From assembly GCA_910577175.1 (NCBI GenBank), contig CAJTLU010000009.1, forward strand, positions 70,686 to 134,685: a DNA stretch of 64,000 nucleotides. Direction: 5' to 3'. The notes below the pieces were generated by a model. It did no database searches and was not told the DNA's origin. It saw only the letters and a list, made by a program, of their open reading frames with translations. This DNA comes from an uncultured Lachnospiraceae bacterium. Lineage in GTDB: Bacteria; Bacillota; Clostridia; Lachnospirales; Lachnospiraceae. Position 1 is the first letter of the stretch. Each line of letters starts with the position of its first letter. This document shows, piece after piece, positions 50,349 through 59,985 of the stretch. A program made the translations under genes and the position numbers.

Positions 50349-52292
50349 ATGGAGGTAAGCGTTGCAAAGACTGCCGGGTTCTGCTTTGGTGCAAAACGGG
50401 CGGTCGATACGGTGGAGGAGCAGCTGCGGCAGGGGAAAAAGGTGTATACCTACGGTCCGATTATCCACAATGAAGAGGTGGTGCAGGACTTTGAAAAAAG
50501 AGGAGTGCGTATTTTATATCCCGAAGACGAATGGGAAACCGTGGAAAAGGGTACAATAGTGATACGCTCCCACGGCATAACGAAGGAAGAACAGGAAAAG
50601 CTTTCGGCATACGGGTTTGAAATTGTGGATGCGACCTGTCCTTTCGTGAAAAAGGTTCACAAAATAGCAGAGGAGCAAAGCCTTGCAGGCAGAAAGATTG
50701 TGATTATCGGAGATGAGAACCATCCCGAGGTCATCGCAAGCCGGAGCTGGGCAAAAAAAGAGTCCTATGTGTTAAATTCTGCTGAAGATGCCGTAAATGC
50801 AGGGTTTTCCGAGGGTGACAAGCTTTGTATCGTAGCGCAGACGACATTTAATTACAAGAAATTTCAAGAATTAGTTGAAATTTTGAAAAAAAAGCGGTAT
50901 GATATAATTGTTCTTAATACGATATGCAATGCAACAGAGGAACGGCAGACCGAAACAGCACAGCTGGCAGCCAGGTCGGAGGCGGTCATCGTGATTGGCG
51001 GGAAGCAGAGTTCCAACACCAGAAAGTTGTATGAAATCGCAAAGGACGCATGTGAAAATACTTACTATATACAGAAACTCGATGACCTGGATTTAAGTCA
51101 GTTTAAATCTTTTCGTTGCGTAGGTATTACAGCGGGGGCTTCCACCCCAAATAATATTATCAAGGAGGTTCAGAAAATCATGTCTGAAATGAGTTTTGAC
51201 CAATTATTGGAGGAGTCTTTAAAGACAATACACAACGGAGAGGTAGTCGAGGGCGCTGTGATTCGTGTAAAAGAAGACGAAATCGTCTTGAACATAGGCT
51301 ACAAGGCAGACGGTATTATTACCAGAAGCGAATATACGAATACTCCGAATGTGGACCTGACCACGTTAGTTAAGGAAGGGGACATCATGCAGGCAAAGGT
51401 CCTGAAGGTAAACGACGGTGAGGGACAGGTTCTTCTCACGTACAAGAGACTTGCCGCAGAGAAGGGCAACAAGAGGCTGGAAGAAGCGTTTAACAACAAG
51501 GAAGTTCTGAAGGCGACGGTTTCTGCCGTATTGGAAGGCGGCTTGAGCGTTGTCATCGACGAAGCCAGAATCTTTATTCCGGCAAGCCTTGTATCCGACA
51601 CTTACGAAAAGGACCTGAGCAAGTATAAGGACCAGGAGATTGAATTTGTCATCAGCGAGTTCAATCCGCGCAGAAGAAGAATTATCGGCGACCGCAAGCA
51701 GCTGCTTGTGGCAAAGAAGCAGGAGCTTCAGAAGGAGCTTTTTGAGAGAATCCAGATTGGCGACGTAGTCGAGGGCAAGGTAAAGAATGTAACCGATTTC
51801 GGTGCGTTTATTGACCTTGGCGGTGTTGACGGTCTGCTTCATATCTCTGAGATGTCCTGGGGTAGAATCGAGAGCCCGAAGAAGGTATTCAAGGTAGGCG
51901 ATACCGTGAAGGCATTCATTAAGGATATCCAGGGAGAAAAGGTTGCCCTCAGCATGAAGTTCCCGGACCAGAATCCGTGGGCAGATGCAGATGAGAAGTT
52001 TGCAGTCGGTACTATCGTAACCGGTAAGGTGGCAAGAATGACTGATTTCGGCGCCTTTATCGAGCTTGTTCCGGGCGTTGATGCGTTGCTTCATGTTTCC
52101 CAGATTGCAAGGGAGCATGTGGAGAAGCCGGCAGATGTCTTAAAAATCGGACAGGAGATTGAAGCAAAGATTGTTGACTTCAATCTGAACGATAAAAAGA
52201 TAAGCCTTAGCATTAAGGCACTTCTGGCACCGGTTGCCGAAGAGGCAGAGGCTGCCGACGGTGTACAGGAAGAAGTTACCGATGCGGAATAA
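50349..52292 (+). CDS. ispH: fused IspH (HMBPP reductase) and ribosomal protein S1
   Basis: A single 647-residue reading frame. Residues 1 to about 285 are IspH, last enzyme of the MEP isoprenoid pathway, with the three [4Fe-4S] ligands Cys12, Cys97 and Cys193 and the GxTAGASTP segment. Residues from about 295 are four S1 RNA-binding domains; the third and fourth are the most canonical (VTDFGAFIDLGGVDGLLHIS, MTDFGAFIELVPGVDALLHV). This fusion is known in Clostridia. ATG 50349 is used rather than an earlier in-frame start overlapping cmk. Confidence 0.96.
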   Translation: MEVSVAKTAGFCFGAKRAVDTVEEQLRQGKKVYTYGPIIHNEEVVQDFEKRGVRILYPEDEWETVEKGTIVIRSHGITKEEQEKLSAYGFEIVDATCPFVKKVHKIAEEQSLAGRKIVIIGDENHPEVIASRSWAKKESYVLNSAEDAVNAGFSEGDKLCIVAQTTFNYKKFQELVEILKKKRYDIIVLNTICNATEERQTETAQLAARSEAVIVIGGKQSSNTRKLYEIAKDACENTYYIQKLDDLDLSQFKSFRCVGITAGASTPNNIIKEVQKIMSEMSFDQLLEESLKTIHNGEVVEGAVIRVKEDEIVLNIGYKADGIITRSEYTNTPNVDLTTLVKEGDIMQAKVLKVNDGEGQVLLTYKRLAAEKGNKRLEEAFNNKEVLKATVSAVLEGGLSVVIDEARIFIPASLVSDTYEKDLSKYKDQEIEFVISEFNPRRRRIIGDRKQLLVAKKQELQKELFERIQIGDVVEGKVKNVTDFGAFIDLGGVDGLLHISEMSWGRIESPKKVFKVGDTVKAFIKDIQGEKVALSMKFPDQNPWADADEKFAVGTIVTGKVARMTDFGAFIELVPGVDALLHVSQIAREHVEKPADVLKIGQEIEAKIVDFNLNDKKISLSIKALLAPVAEEAEAADGVQEEVTDAE

Positions 52293-52323
52293 TGCAGAAA
52301 GTATGCTGAAATAATTAGAAGGT

Positions 52324-52407
52324 GCCCTGGCAGTTTGTCACGGAGTGCACGGATGGAACCGGATACGGAACATAGTGCGCTTCGTATCCGGAACTGCCAG
52401 GGCGTTT
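52324..52407 (+). terminator. composite hairpin after ispH-rpsA
   Basis: An outer 12-bp perfect stem gccctggcagtt/aactgccagggc (52324-52335 with 52392-52403) contains a second 9-bp stem ccggatacg/cgtatccgg (52359-52367 with 52383-52391) and a third small dyad near 52338-52350, giving a branched fold. GTTTTC follows. It probably terminates ispH-rpsA but is much larger than an ordinary terminator. Confidence 0.55.
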
Positions 52408-52426
52408 TCATTCCCAGGAGGTTTGT

Positions 52427-53203
52427 ATGGAAGATAATTATGAACAGTTTAAGAAGGATGTATTCCAACTGACAAAGATTGATCTGAATGCGTATAAGGA
52501 ACGTCAGATGAAGCGCCGGATCGACGCTTTAATCAATAAGCAGAAGGCTTCGTCGTATAAGGATTATGTACGGATGTTAAAAGAAAGTAAGGCGATGTTT
52601 GATGAGTTTGTCAATTATCTTACCATCAATGTTTCGGAGTTTTACCGGAATCCTGAGCTGTGGAGGGTATTAGAAAAGGATGTTATGCCTGTAGTGCTGG
52701 AAAAGAAACGCTCCCCGAAAATCTGGAGTGCGGCTTGTTCCACCGGCGATGAGCCATATTCGCTGGTCATGCTGTTAAATCAGTTCCTTCCGTTTTCCCA
52801 GATACATATTATTGCAACGGATATTGATAAACAGGTATTGGATAAGGCCCGTATGGGTCTGTATAACGACAAGAGCCTCAAAGGTCTTCCTGAGGGCTTC
52901 TTAAAGAAATATTTTACAAAGGTTAACGAACACAATTATCAGATTAATGCTGAAATAAAGAAGTGTGTGGAGTTCAAAGAGCACAATTTGTTAAAGGACC
53001 CTTATCCGACGGCATGTGATATGATTGTCTGCCGGAATGTTATGATTTATTTTACAGAGGAAGCAAAAGAGGAGATTTATAAGAAGTTTAATGCGGCGCT
53101 GGTGCCGGGAGGATTTTTGTTTGTCGGTTCCACAGAGCAGATTATCCAGCCTGCCGTTCTTGGATATAAGTCGTTCCGCTCGTTCTTCTACCGGAAAGAG
53201 TAA
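52427..53203 (+). CDS. cheR: chemotaxis protein methyltransferase CheR
   Basis: CheR methylates chemoreceptor glutamates using SAM. The 258-residue product has the N-terminal helical domain, the SAM pocket (IWSAACSTGDEPYSLVML, about 100-117) and the CRNVMIYF block. It is the only chemotaxis gene outside the fla/che operon here, 23 kb after cheD, alone between ispH-rpsA and plsX. It has a strong AGGAGG site but no clear promoter. Confidence 0.96.
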   Translation: MEDNYEQFKKDVFQLTKIDLNAYKERQMKRRIDALINKQKASSYKDYVRMLKESKAMFDEFVNYLTINVSEFYRNPELWRVLEKDVMPVVLEKKRSPKIWSAACSTGDEPYSLVMLLNQFLPFSQIHIIATDIDKQVLDKARMGLYNDKSLKGLPEGFLKKYFTKVNEHNYQINAEIKKCVEFKEHNLLKDPYPTACDMIVCRNVMIYFTEEAKEEIYKKFNAALVPGGFLFVGSTEQIIQPAVLGYKSFRSFFYRKE

Positions 53204-53219
53204 TTTTTGAAAATAGTAG

Positions 53220-53248
53220 TTGATTTTTAAAGAGAGATTTAGTATAGT
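53220..53248 (+). promoter_or_regulatory. sigma-A promoter of plsX
   Basis: TTGATT (53220-53225) and TATAGT (53243-53248) are 17 bp apart, 28 bp before the plsX ATG. I see no FapR-type palindrome in this short region. Confidence 0.6.
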
Positions 53249-53275
53249 GAGTTATGGATGTGAAAGGAGTAATCG

Positions 53276-54298
53276 ATGGAACAGCAGACGATGGTCAGGG
53301 TCGCCGTGGATGCCATGGGCGGAGATAATGCTCCGGCTGCGGTAGTAGAGGGGGCTGTTCTGGCAGTTTGTGAGGATAGCCGCGTCCATGCCGTTTTGGT
53401 TGGAAAAGAAGATATCATCCGGGAGGAGTTAAAGAAATATACTTACGACAAAGAGCGGATTTCGGTTGTCGATGCCGGGGAGGTCATTACAAATGATGAA
53501 GCTCCGGTGATGGCAATACGGCGTAAAAAGGATTCTTCTATAGTAAAAGCAATGAACCTGGTAAAGAATAATGAGGCGGATGCGTTCGTTTCGGCGGGAA
53601 GCACAGGTGCTATCCTGGTAGGTGCACAGCTGATTATCGGCAGGCTTCCGGGGGTGGAGAGACCTCCGCTTGCGCCGCTGATTCCGACTGAGACCGGTGT
53701 AGCGCTGTTAATCGACTGTGGCGCGAACGTAGATGCAAGACCGTCCCATCTTGTCCAGTTTGCCAGAATGGGTTCCGTGTATATGGAACATGTTCTGGGA
53801 GTTCGGAATCCACGTGTTGCGATTGTTAATATCGGCGCCGAGGAGGAGAAGGGAAATACATTAGTGAAGGGAACCTTTCCGCTGTTAAAGAACTGCAATG
53901 AAATCAATTTTACCGGCAGCATCGAGGCAAGGGATATTCCGTCCGGTGCCGCAGATGTTATTGTTTGTGAGGCATTTGTCGGAAATGTTATTTTAAAGCT
54001 TTATGAAGGGCTTGCGTCTACCTTGCTTTCGACCGTAAAAAAGGGTATGATGAGTACGTTCCGCAGTAAGGTCGGGGCGCTTCTTGTAAAGCCGGCGTTA
54101 AAAAAGACGTTAAAGTCAATGGATACTGCAGAGTACGGCGGGGCGCCGATGCTAGGGCTGAAAGGTCTGGTGGTAAAGGTGCATGGCAGTTCGGAGAAGG
54201 CAGAGATGAAAAATGCCATTTTGCAATGCATTGCGTTTAAGGAACAAAACATTAGCGAAAAAATCAGAACCAGTATTGAAGTAAATGAAAATAAATGA
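53276..54298 (+). CDS. plsX: phosphate acyltransferase PlsX
   Basis: Converts acyl-ACP to acyl-phosphate for phospholipid synthesis. The 340-residue product has RVAVDAMGGDNAPAAVVEG and SAGSTGAILVGAQLIIGRL, of normal length. It is followed 14 bp later by acpP. Confidence 0.97.
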   Translation: MEQQTMVRVAVDAMGGDNAPAAVVEGAVLAVCEDSRVHAVLVGKEDIIREELKKYTYDKERISVVDAGEVITNDEAPVMAIRRKKDSSIVKAMNLVKNNEADAFVSAGSTGAILVGAQLIIGRLPGVERPPLAPLIPTETGVALLIDCGANVDARPSHLVQFARMGSVYMEHVLGVRNPRVAIVNIGAEEEKGNTLVKGTFPLLKNCNEINFTGSIEARDIPSGAADVIVCEAFVGNVILKLYEGLASTLLSTVKKGMMSTFRSKVGALLVKPALKKTLKSMDTAEYGGAPMLGLKGLVVKVHGSSEKAEMKNAILQCIAFKEQNISEKIRTSIEVNENK

Positions 54299-54312
54299 AA
54301 GGAGACAGTAGC

Positions 54313-54543
54313 ATGGAATTTGAGAAATTACAGAAAATAATCAGCGAGGTGTTGAATGTGGACGCGGAGGAAATCACAATGGACACTACGTTCGTAGATG
54401 ACCTTGGCGCTGATTCGTTAGATGTATTTCAGATTCTGATGGGAATTGAAGAGGAGTTTGACATTGAGATTGCAAATGAAGCGGCAGAGGGAATTGTTAC
54501 GGTTGCCGACGCGGTTGAACAGATAAAAAGTGCATTAAGCTAG
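54313..54543 (+). CDS. acpP: acyl carrier protein
   Basis: The 76-residue acidic protein has the phosphopantetheine site Ser35 in DDLGADSLDVFQ and normal length. Start ATG 54313 behind AAAGGAGA; an upstream in-frame ATG overlaps the plsX stop. A strong terminator follows. Confidence 0.97.
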   Translation: MEFEKLQKIISEVLNVDAEEITMDTTFVDDLGADSLDVFQILMGIEEEFDIEIANEAAEGIVTVADAVEQIKSALS

Positions 54544-54563
54544 GTTTTGCACCGGTAGTTACT

Positions 54564-54592
54564 GGGGTGTCGCAAGACACCCCTTCACTTTA
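54564..54592 (+). terminator. terminator after acpP
   Basis: ggggtgtc (54564-54571) and gacacccc (54576-54583) form a perfect 8-bp GC-rich stem with a GCAA tetraloop, followed by TTCACTTTAT. Confidence 0.8.
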
Positions 54593-54663
54593 TATCAGGC
54601 ATCGGCGGACGGGCTTTTTAGCGGGTCCATAGCCGAAGGAATGTTCCGGAAGGAGGAAACAGG

Positions 54664-55362
54664 TTGCTGACACAGAATTTGGAAGAATTGGAAAAAAGGC
54701 TGGGCTATTCGTTCCATGACGGAAAGCTTCTGCGCCATGCAGTGACACACAGCTCCTTTGCAAACGAGAACCGTCTGAAGCGGGAGCGCAACAATGAGCG
54801 TCTGGAGTTTTTAGGCGACGCCGTGTTAGAAATGATATCAAGTGAGCATCTGTACCGGAAGAATGCGCAGATGCCGGAGGGAGAGCTGACAAAGCTCCGT
54901 GCTGCCTTGGTCTGTGAGCAGGCGTTGGCACAGTGCGCGAGGGAGATGGGGCTTGGCAGGTTTCTTCTGCTTGGAAAGGGAGAAGAAGTAACCGGAGGCA
55001 GGGAACGGGATTCTATTCTTTCAGACGCCTTTGAGGCGGTCATCGGAGCCGTTTATCTGGATGGTGGATTTACTAGTGCAAAAGAGTTCGTGGAGCGGAC
55101 CGTGCTTTCCGATGTAGAGAACAGGACGCTCTTTTGCGATAGTAAGACTATCTTACAGGAGATGATACAGAGCAGGCATAAGGGGGCGCTTTCCTACCGG
55201 CTTTTAGCGGAGGAAGGACCGGAGCATTCCAAATGCTTTACTGTGTGTGCCTGTCTGGACGAAAAAGAGCTTGCCAGAGGAAGCGGGAGAACGAAGAAAG
55301 CGGCGGAGCAGGAGGCGGCCTATCAGAGTATACTGCTGCTTCGCGGGGATGAGAGAGAATAA
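54664..55362 (+). CDS. rnc: ribonuclease III
   Basis: Cleaves double-stranded RNA in rRNA maturation. The 232-residue product has the signature NERLEFLGDAVLEM, the second acidic site DAFEAVIGAVYLDGG and a C-terminal dsRNA-binding domain (about 155-230). It starts at TTG 54664 behind AAGGAGG; no ATG fits. The terminator upstream implies either read-through or a promoter I could not find. Confidence 0.96.
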   Translation: MLTQNLEELEKRLGYSFHDGKLLRHAVTHSSFANENRLKRERNNERLEFLGDAVLEMISSEHLYRKNAQMPEGELTKLRAALVCEQALAQCAREMGLGRFLLLGKGEEVTGGRERDSILSDAFEAVIGAVYLDGGFTSAKEFVERTVLSDVENRTLFCDSKTILQEMIQSRHKGALSYRLLAEEGPEHSKCFTVCACLDEKELARGSGRTKKAAEQEAAYQSILLLRGDERE

Positions 55363-55380
55363 CGAACGGGAGAGCGGTTT

Positions 55381-58300
55381 ATGTATTTAAAGAGCATAGA
55401 GGTACAAGGGTTTAAGTCCTTTGCCAATAAAATCGTGTTTGAGTTCCACGACGGAATTACCGGCATTGTCGGGCCGAACGGTTCCGGTAAGAGTAACGTG
55501 GCAGATGCAGTGCGCTGGGTGCTTGGCGAGCAGAGCGCAAAGCAGCTGCGCGGAAGTCGTATGGAGGATGTCATATTTTCGGGAACGCAGTTAAGAAAGC
55601 CGCAAGGGTTTGCTTATGTTGCAATTACGTTAGATAATGCCGACCATGTGCTGCCGGTGGAGTTTGAAGAGGTTACCGTGGCAAGAAGGGTGTACCGTTC
55701 CGGGGAAAGCGAATATCTGATGAACGGCAGTGCCTGCCGCCTGCGTGATGTGCAGGAGCTGTTTTTTGATACCGGTATCGGCAAGGAAGGATATTCGATT
55801 ATCGGGCAGGGGCAGATTGATAAAATCCTAAGCGGAAAGCCGGAGGAACGCAGAGAATTGTTTGACGAGGCGGCCGGTATTGTAAAATACAAGAAACGGA
55901 AGGCGTCGGCGGAGCGGCAGCTAGAGGAGGAGAAGCTGAATCTGTCCCGTATTACGGATATTCTTTCCGAGATAGAAAAGCAGCTTGGCCCCTTGGAGAA
56001 GCAACAGACTGCCGCAAGGGAGTTTTTGCGTCTGAAGGAAGAGCTAAAGCACCTGGAGGTAAATTCCTTTTTGCTGGAACAGGAAAGGCAGGAGGAAGCA
56101 GAGCGCGCCATTGAGGAAAAAATAGCGATTGCACAGAACGACTTTAAGGAAACGGAAGAAGCATGCGAAGCGAGCAAGGCGGCGTATGAGCGTTCAGAGC
56201 GGGATGCCGAGGAGCTTTCCGGGGAAATCGCAAGAAATGCGGAGCAGAAAACAGCGCTTCTGATGCAGATCCAGCAGAAGGAGAACGGGATTCAGCTGAT
56301 GGAGGAGCAGATTTCTTCCATTCGTGCAAGCGAGTCTCATTATAAGGAGCGGAAAGGCGTCGTCGGGCAGGAGCGCGAGGAAAAACAGAGGGAACTGGAG
56401 CGCTATCAGAAAGAGAAAATCGAAGTAGACGGCAGGCTGTTTAATTTAGAGGATGCGAAAGAGGAAAGCGACCGTGAGCTGGAGGAAATCAGGGAGCGGA
56501 TTAACGGGGATACCAATGAAATTGAGAACCGGAACGCCGATATTTTCCGTCTGCTTGGCGAGAGCGGTACGATTAAGACTAATGTACAGCGTTACCGGAC
56601 GATTCACGAGCAGAACCAGCTGAAAAAGTCTGCGCTGACACAGCGTATCTTAAAGAACCAGACGGATAAATCTGCCGCAGAGGGTGCGGTAGAGGAGGTA
56701 TCAAAACGTCTGGAAGAGATTTCCGGAAGGATTGCAGCACAGCTTGCAGAGAGCCAGGCGGACGAGGAGGAGCTTTCCCAAATACGCAACGGGCTGAACC
56801 GGCTCCGGGAGGAGTATGAAACAAAGCAGCGCGAGTACATGAGGGAGCAGTCAAGGGCGGAATCCCTGCGTAATATTTCAGAGCGGTATGACGGCTACGG
56901 AAACGGAATCCGCCGTGTAATGGAGCAGAGGGAAACGGAACCGGGTATTCTTGGTGTAGTCGCAGACATTTTCCAGGTAGAAAAGAAGTACGAAACTGCT
57001 ATTGAGACCGCGCTTGGCGGCAGCATACAGAACATTGTCACCGATACTGAGGATACCGCAAAGCGGCTGATTGACTTTTTAAAACGCAACAAGGCAGGGC
57101 GCGCGACGTTTCTTCCGTTGGACGCTATCCGGGAAAGAGGCGGCCGGACGGAGGAGGACGTGCGGAAGGAGCAAGGGGTCATCGGCTATGCGGCGGACCT
57201 TGTAAGGACAGAGAAGCGCTTTGCAGGTGTAATTTCGTTCCTGCTCGGACGCATTGTTGTGGCGGATACGGTTCAGAACGCCCTGCAGCTTGCAAAGAAA
57301 TACCGCTATACCCTGCGTATCGTTACGTTAGAGGGAGAGCAGTTAAATCCGGGCGGTTCCATTTCGGGCGGCGCTTACAAAAATGCAGGTAATCTGCTTG
57401 GGAGAAAGCGTGAGGTGGAAGAGGCGCAGGAGGCAGCCGGGCAGCTTAAGGAGGCGCTTGCTTCGATAGAGGAACGCCGGAACGGGCTGCGCGTGCAAAG
57501 GGAAGAGCTTACGGAGCGCATAGAGAAGGCAAAGGCAGGGCTGCAGGAGGAGTTTTTGCTGCAGAATACCGCCAGCCTTGAGCTTGAGCGTGTAAAGGCA
57601 CAGGCAAAGGAGCATACGTCTTCCTATGAGGAGATACAAAAGGAGCTTGCGGAGATTGAAGCGCAGGAGAAGGAGCTTGCGGAAAATATCTCTAAAATGG
57701 AGCAGTCGCTGCAGGAGAATACGGCAGAAAGCAGGCATTGTGAAGAGTGTATCGAGGAGTGCGGACATCATCTGGAGGAGGAACGCCGTCTCGAGCATTA
57801 TGCACTGGAAAAGGGCGAAAGTCTCCGCTTAGAGTTAAGCACTGTACAGCAAAACAGCCGCTTCCTTGCGGAAAATATTGCGCGTGTGGAGGCAGAGATA
57901 GAAAAACTGGCCGGAGAGGAAACAAAGTTAGCGGACGACGGCGCAGGCGCCATAACGGCAGTTTCTGAAAAGGAAACAGAGATTGGAAGGGCGCGCGAGG
58001 AGATTGCCGCGCTGCAGGAGGCCTGTGCCGCGATGGAGCAAAAGGCCGCGGAGCTGGCAAAACGTCGTGAGGAGACGGGCGGAAAGCACAAGAACTTTCT
58101 TGCGGAGCGGGAGTCTCTTTATGAGCGGAGGGCGGAGTTAGACAAGGAGCTGTTCCGTCTGAACGATAAAAAGGAAAAATTAAAGGAACAGATTGAAACA
58201 CAGTGCGCCTATATGTGGGAGGAATATGAAATCACCTTATCAGAGGCTGCCGCATTAAGGGAAGAGGGCTTTGAGAATCTGGTACAGGCGAAGAAAAGGA

Positions 58301-58941
58301 TACAGGAGCTGAAAAACAGAATCCGCGGACTTGGCTCGGTAAACGTAAATTCCATCGAGGAATACCGCGACTGTATGGAACGGTTTACGTTTTTAGACGC
58401 GCAGCGGAATGACCTTGTGGCGGCAGGGGAAACCTTAGTTTCCATGATAGCCGAGCTCGATAGCAAGATGCGGATTCAGTTTGAAGAAAAGTTTGCAAGG
58501 ATTCAGGAGCAGTTTGACCAAGTGTTCCGTGAACTGTTCGGCGGCGGAAAGGGAAGCCTTGCGCTGCAGGAGGACGAAGATATCCTGACGGCAGGCGTCC
58601 ATATTAACGCACAGCCGCCGGGAAAGAAGCTGCAGAACATGATGCAGCTTTCGGGTGGTGAAAAGGCATTGACTGCCATTGCGCTTTTGTTTGCCATCCA
58701 GAACCTGAAGCCGTCTCCGTTCTGTCTGCTCGACGAAATCGAGGCAGCCCTGGACGATTCCAACGTAAAGCGTTATGCAGGCTATTTACATAAACTGACG
58801 AAGCATACGCAGTTTATTGTTATTACCCACAGACGCGGTACGATGGCGGCGGCAGATACCCTGTACGGAATAACAATGCAGGAGAAGGGAGTCTCGACGT
58901 TAGTTTCTGTCAGTCTGATTGAAGATAAGCTGGATGCGTAA
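55381..58941 (+). CDS. smc: chromosome segregation protein SMC
   Basis: The 1186-residue ATPase has the N-terminal Walker A (GPNGSGKSN, about 32-40), long coiled coils (about 170-500 and 670-1010), a hinge (about 515-650) and the C-terminal signature LSGGEKALTAIALLFAIQ with Walker B LLDEIEAALDD. Normal length. It lies in the conserved rnc-smc-ftsY cluster, 18 bp after rnc. Confidence 0.98.
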   Translation: MYLKSIEVQGFKSFANKIVFEFHDGITGIVGPNGSGKSNVADAVRWVLGEQSAKQLRGSRMEDVIFSGTQLRKPQGFAYVAITLDNADHVLPVEFEEVTVARRVYRSGESEYLMNGSACRLRDVQELFFDTGIGKEGYSIIGQGQIDKILSGKPEERRELFDEAAGIVKYKKRKASAERQLEEEKLNLSRITDILSEIEKQLGPLEKQQTAAREFLRLKEELKHLEVNSFLLEQERQEEAERAIEEKIAIAQNDFKETEEACEASKAAYERSERDAEELSGEIARNAEQKTALLMQIQQKENGIQLMEEQISSIRASESHYKERKGVVGQEREEKQRELERYQKEKIEVDGRLFNLEDAKEESDRELEEIRERINGDTNEIENRNADIFRLLGESGTIKTNVQRYRTIHEQNQLKKSALTQRILKNQTDKSAAEGAVEEVSKRLEEISGRIAAQLAESQADEEELSQIRNGLNRLREEYETKQREYMREQSRAESLRNISERYDGYGNGIRRVMEQRETEPGILGVVADIFQVEKKYETAIETALGGSIQNIVTDTEDTAKRLIDFLKRNKAGRATFLPLDAIRERGGRTEEDVRKEQGVIGYAADLVRTEKRFAGVISFLLGRIVVADTVQNALQLAKKYRYTLRIVTLEGEQLNPGGSISGGAYKNAGNLLGRKREVEEAQEAAGQLKEALASIEERRNGLRVQREELTERIEKAKAGLQEEFLLQNTASLELERVKAQAKEHTSSYEEIQKELAEIEAQEKELAENISKMEQSLQENTAESRHCEECIEECGHHLEEERRLEHYALEKGESLRLELSTVQQNSRFLAENIARVEAEIEKLAGEETKLADDGAGAITAVSEKETEIGRAREEIAALQEACAAMEQKAAELAKRREETGGKHKNFLAERESLYERRAELDKELFRLNDKKEKLKEQIETQCAYMWEEYEITLSEAAALREEGFENLVQAKKRIQELKNRIRGLGSVNVNSIEEYRDCMERFTFLDAQRNDLVAAGETLVSMIAELDSKMRIQFEEKFARIQEQFDQVFRELFGGGKGSLALQEDEDILTAGVHINAQPPGKKLQNMMQLSGGEKALTAIALLFAIQNLKPSPFCLLDEIEAALDDSNVKRYAGYLHKLTKHTQFIVITHRRGTMAAADTLYGITMQEKGVSTLVSVSLIEDKLDA

Positions 58942-59046
58942 AGCTCCGCAAGTAATAAGCGCAGACAGGCAGGCGATAAGGAAAGAGACAGGCAGAGAGG
59001 ATGGTCAGGAAATAAAACTTTGCCTATAAAAATGCAGGAGGGCAGT

Positions 59047-59985
59047 ATGAGCGAAAAGAAAGGGTTTTTCAGCAGACTTGCAGCAGGGCTTTCTAAGACA
59101 AGGAAGCAGATTGCAAGCGGATTTGATTCATTATTTTCCGGTTTTTCCGGTATTGACGATGAGTTTTACGAGGAATTGGAAGAAATCCTGATTATGGCGG
59201 ATCTCGGGATGAATACTACAGAGGCGGTCATCACCGATTTAAAGGAAAAGGTAAAGGAGCGCCGCATCAAGGACCCGGCGGAGTGCAGGGAGCTGTTAAA
59301 GGAGAGTATCTGCGGGCAGATGAATGTGCCGGAGGATGCATATGAGTTTGAACAGCGCAAATCGGTCGTACTTGTCATTGGCGTAAACGGCGTCGGCAAG
59401 ACAACCTCCATCGGAAAGCTGGCATGGCAGCTGAAAAAGGAAGGAAAAAAGGTGCTGCTTGCAGCGGCGGATACATTCCGCGCGGCGGCGGCAGAGCAGC
59501 TGGCGGAATGGAGCCACCGGGCCGGGGTGGACATCATTTCCCAGAAGGAAGGGGCAGACCCGGCGGCCGTGGTCTTTGACGCGCTGACAGCGGCAAAGGC
59601 AAGGGATACCGATGTTTTGCTCTGCGATACGGCGGGCAGGCTCCACAACAAAAAGAATCTGATGGAGGAGCTGAAAAAGATTGACCGTGTAATTACAAGG
59701 GAGTATCCGGACGCTTACCGGGAGACGCTAGTCGTTCTGGACGGTACAACCGGGCAGAATGCGCTGGCACAGGCAAAGGAGTTTAACGAAGCGGCAAAAA
59801 TTGACGGGATTATCCTGACAAAGCTTGACGGAACGGCAAAGGGCGGAATTGCGGTTGCGATTCAGGCGCAGATGAACATTCCAGTCAAGTATATCTGTGT
59901 AGGAGAACAGCTGGAGGATTTGCAGAGGTTTGATGCAAAGGCATTTACAGACGCCCTGTTTGACGGGGAGTCAAATACCCCGTAG
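59047..59985 (+). CDS. ftsY: signal recognition particle receptor FtsY
   Basis: SRP receptor GTPase. The 312-residue product has the N domain and G domain with GVNGVGKTTSIGKLAW, DTFRAAAAEQLAEW, DTAGRLHNKKNLM and TKLDGTAKGG. ATG 59047 behind GGAGGG is chosen. The last seven codons (GESNTP plus stop) fall within the terminal repeat of the hairpin element at 59965-60167; most FtsY proteins end at about the preceding ALF segment, so the native stop was probably displaced by the element. Confidence 0.96.
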   Translation: MSEKKGFFSRLAAGLSKTRKQIASGFDSLFSGFSGIDDEFYEELEEILIMADLGMNTTEAVITDLKEKVKERRIKDPAECRELLKESICGQMNVPEDAYEFEQRKSVVLVIGVNGVGKTTSIGKLAWQLKKEGKKVLLAAADTFRAAAAEQLAEWSHRAGVDIISQKEGADPAAVVFDALTAAKARDTDVLLCDTAGRLHNKKNLMEELKKIDRVITREYPDAYRETLVVLDGTTGQNALAQAKEFNEAAKIDGIILTKLDGTAKGGIAVAIQAQMNIPVKYICVGEQLEDLQRFDAKAFTDALFDGESNTP

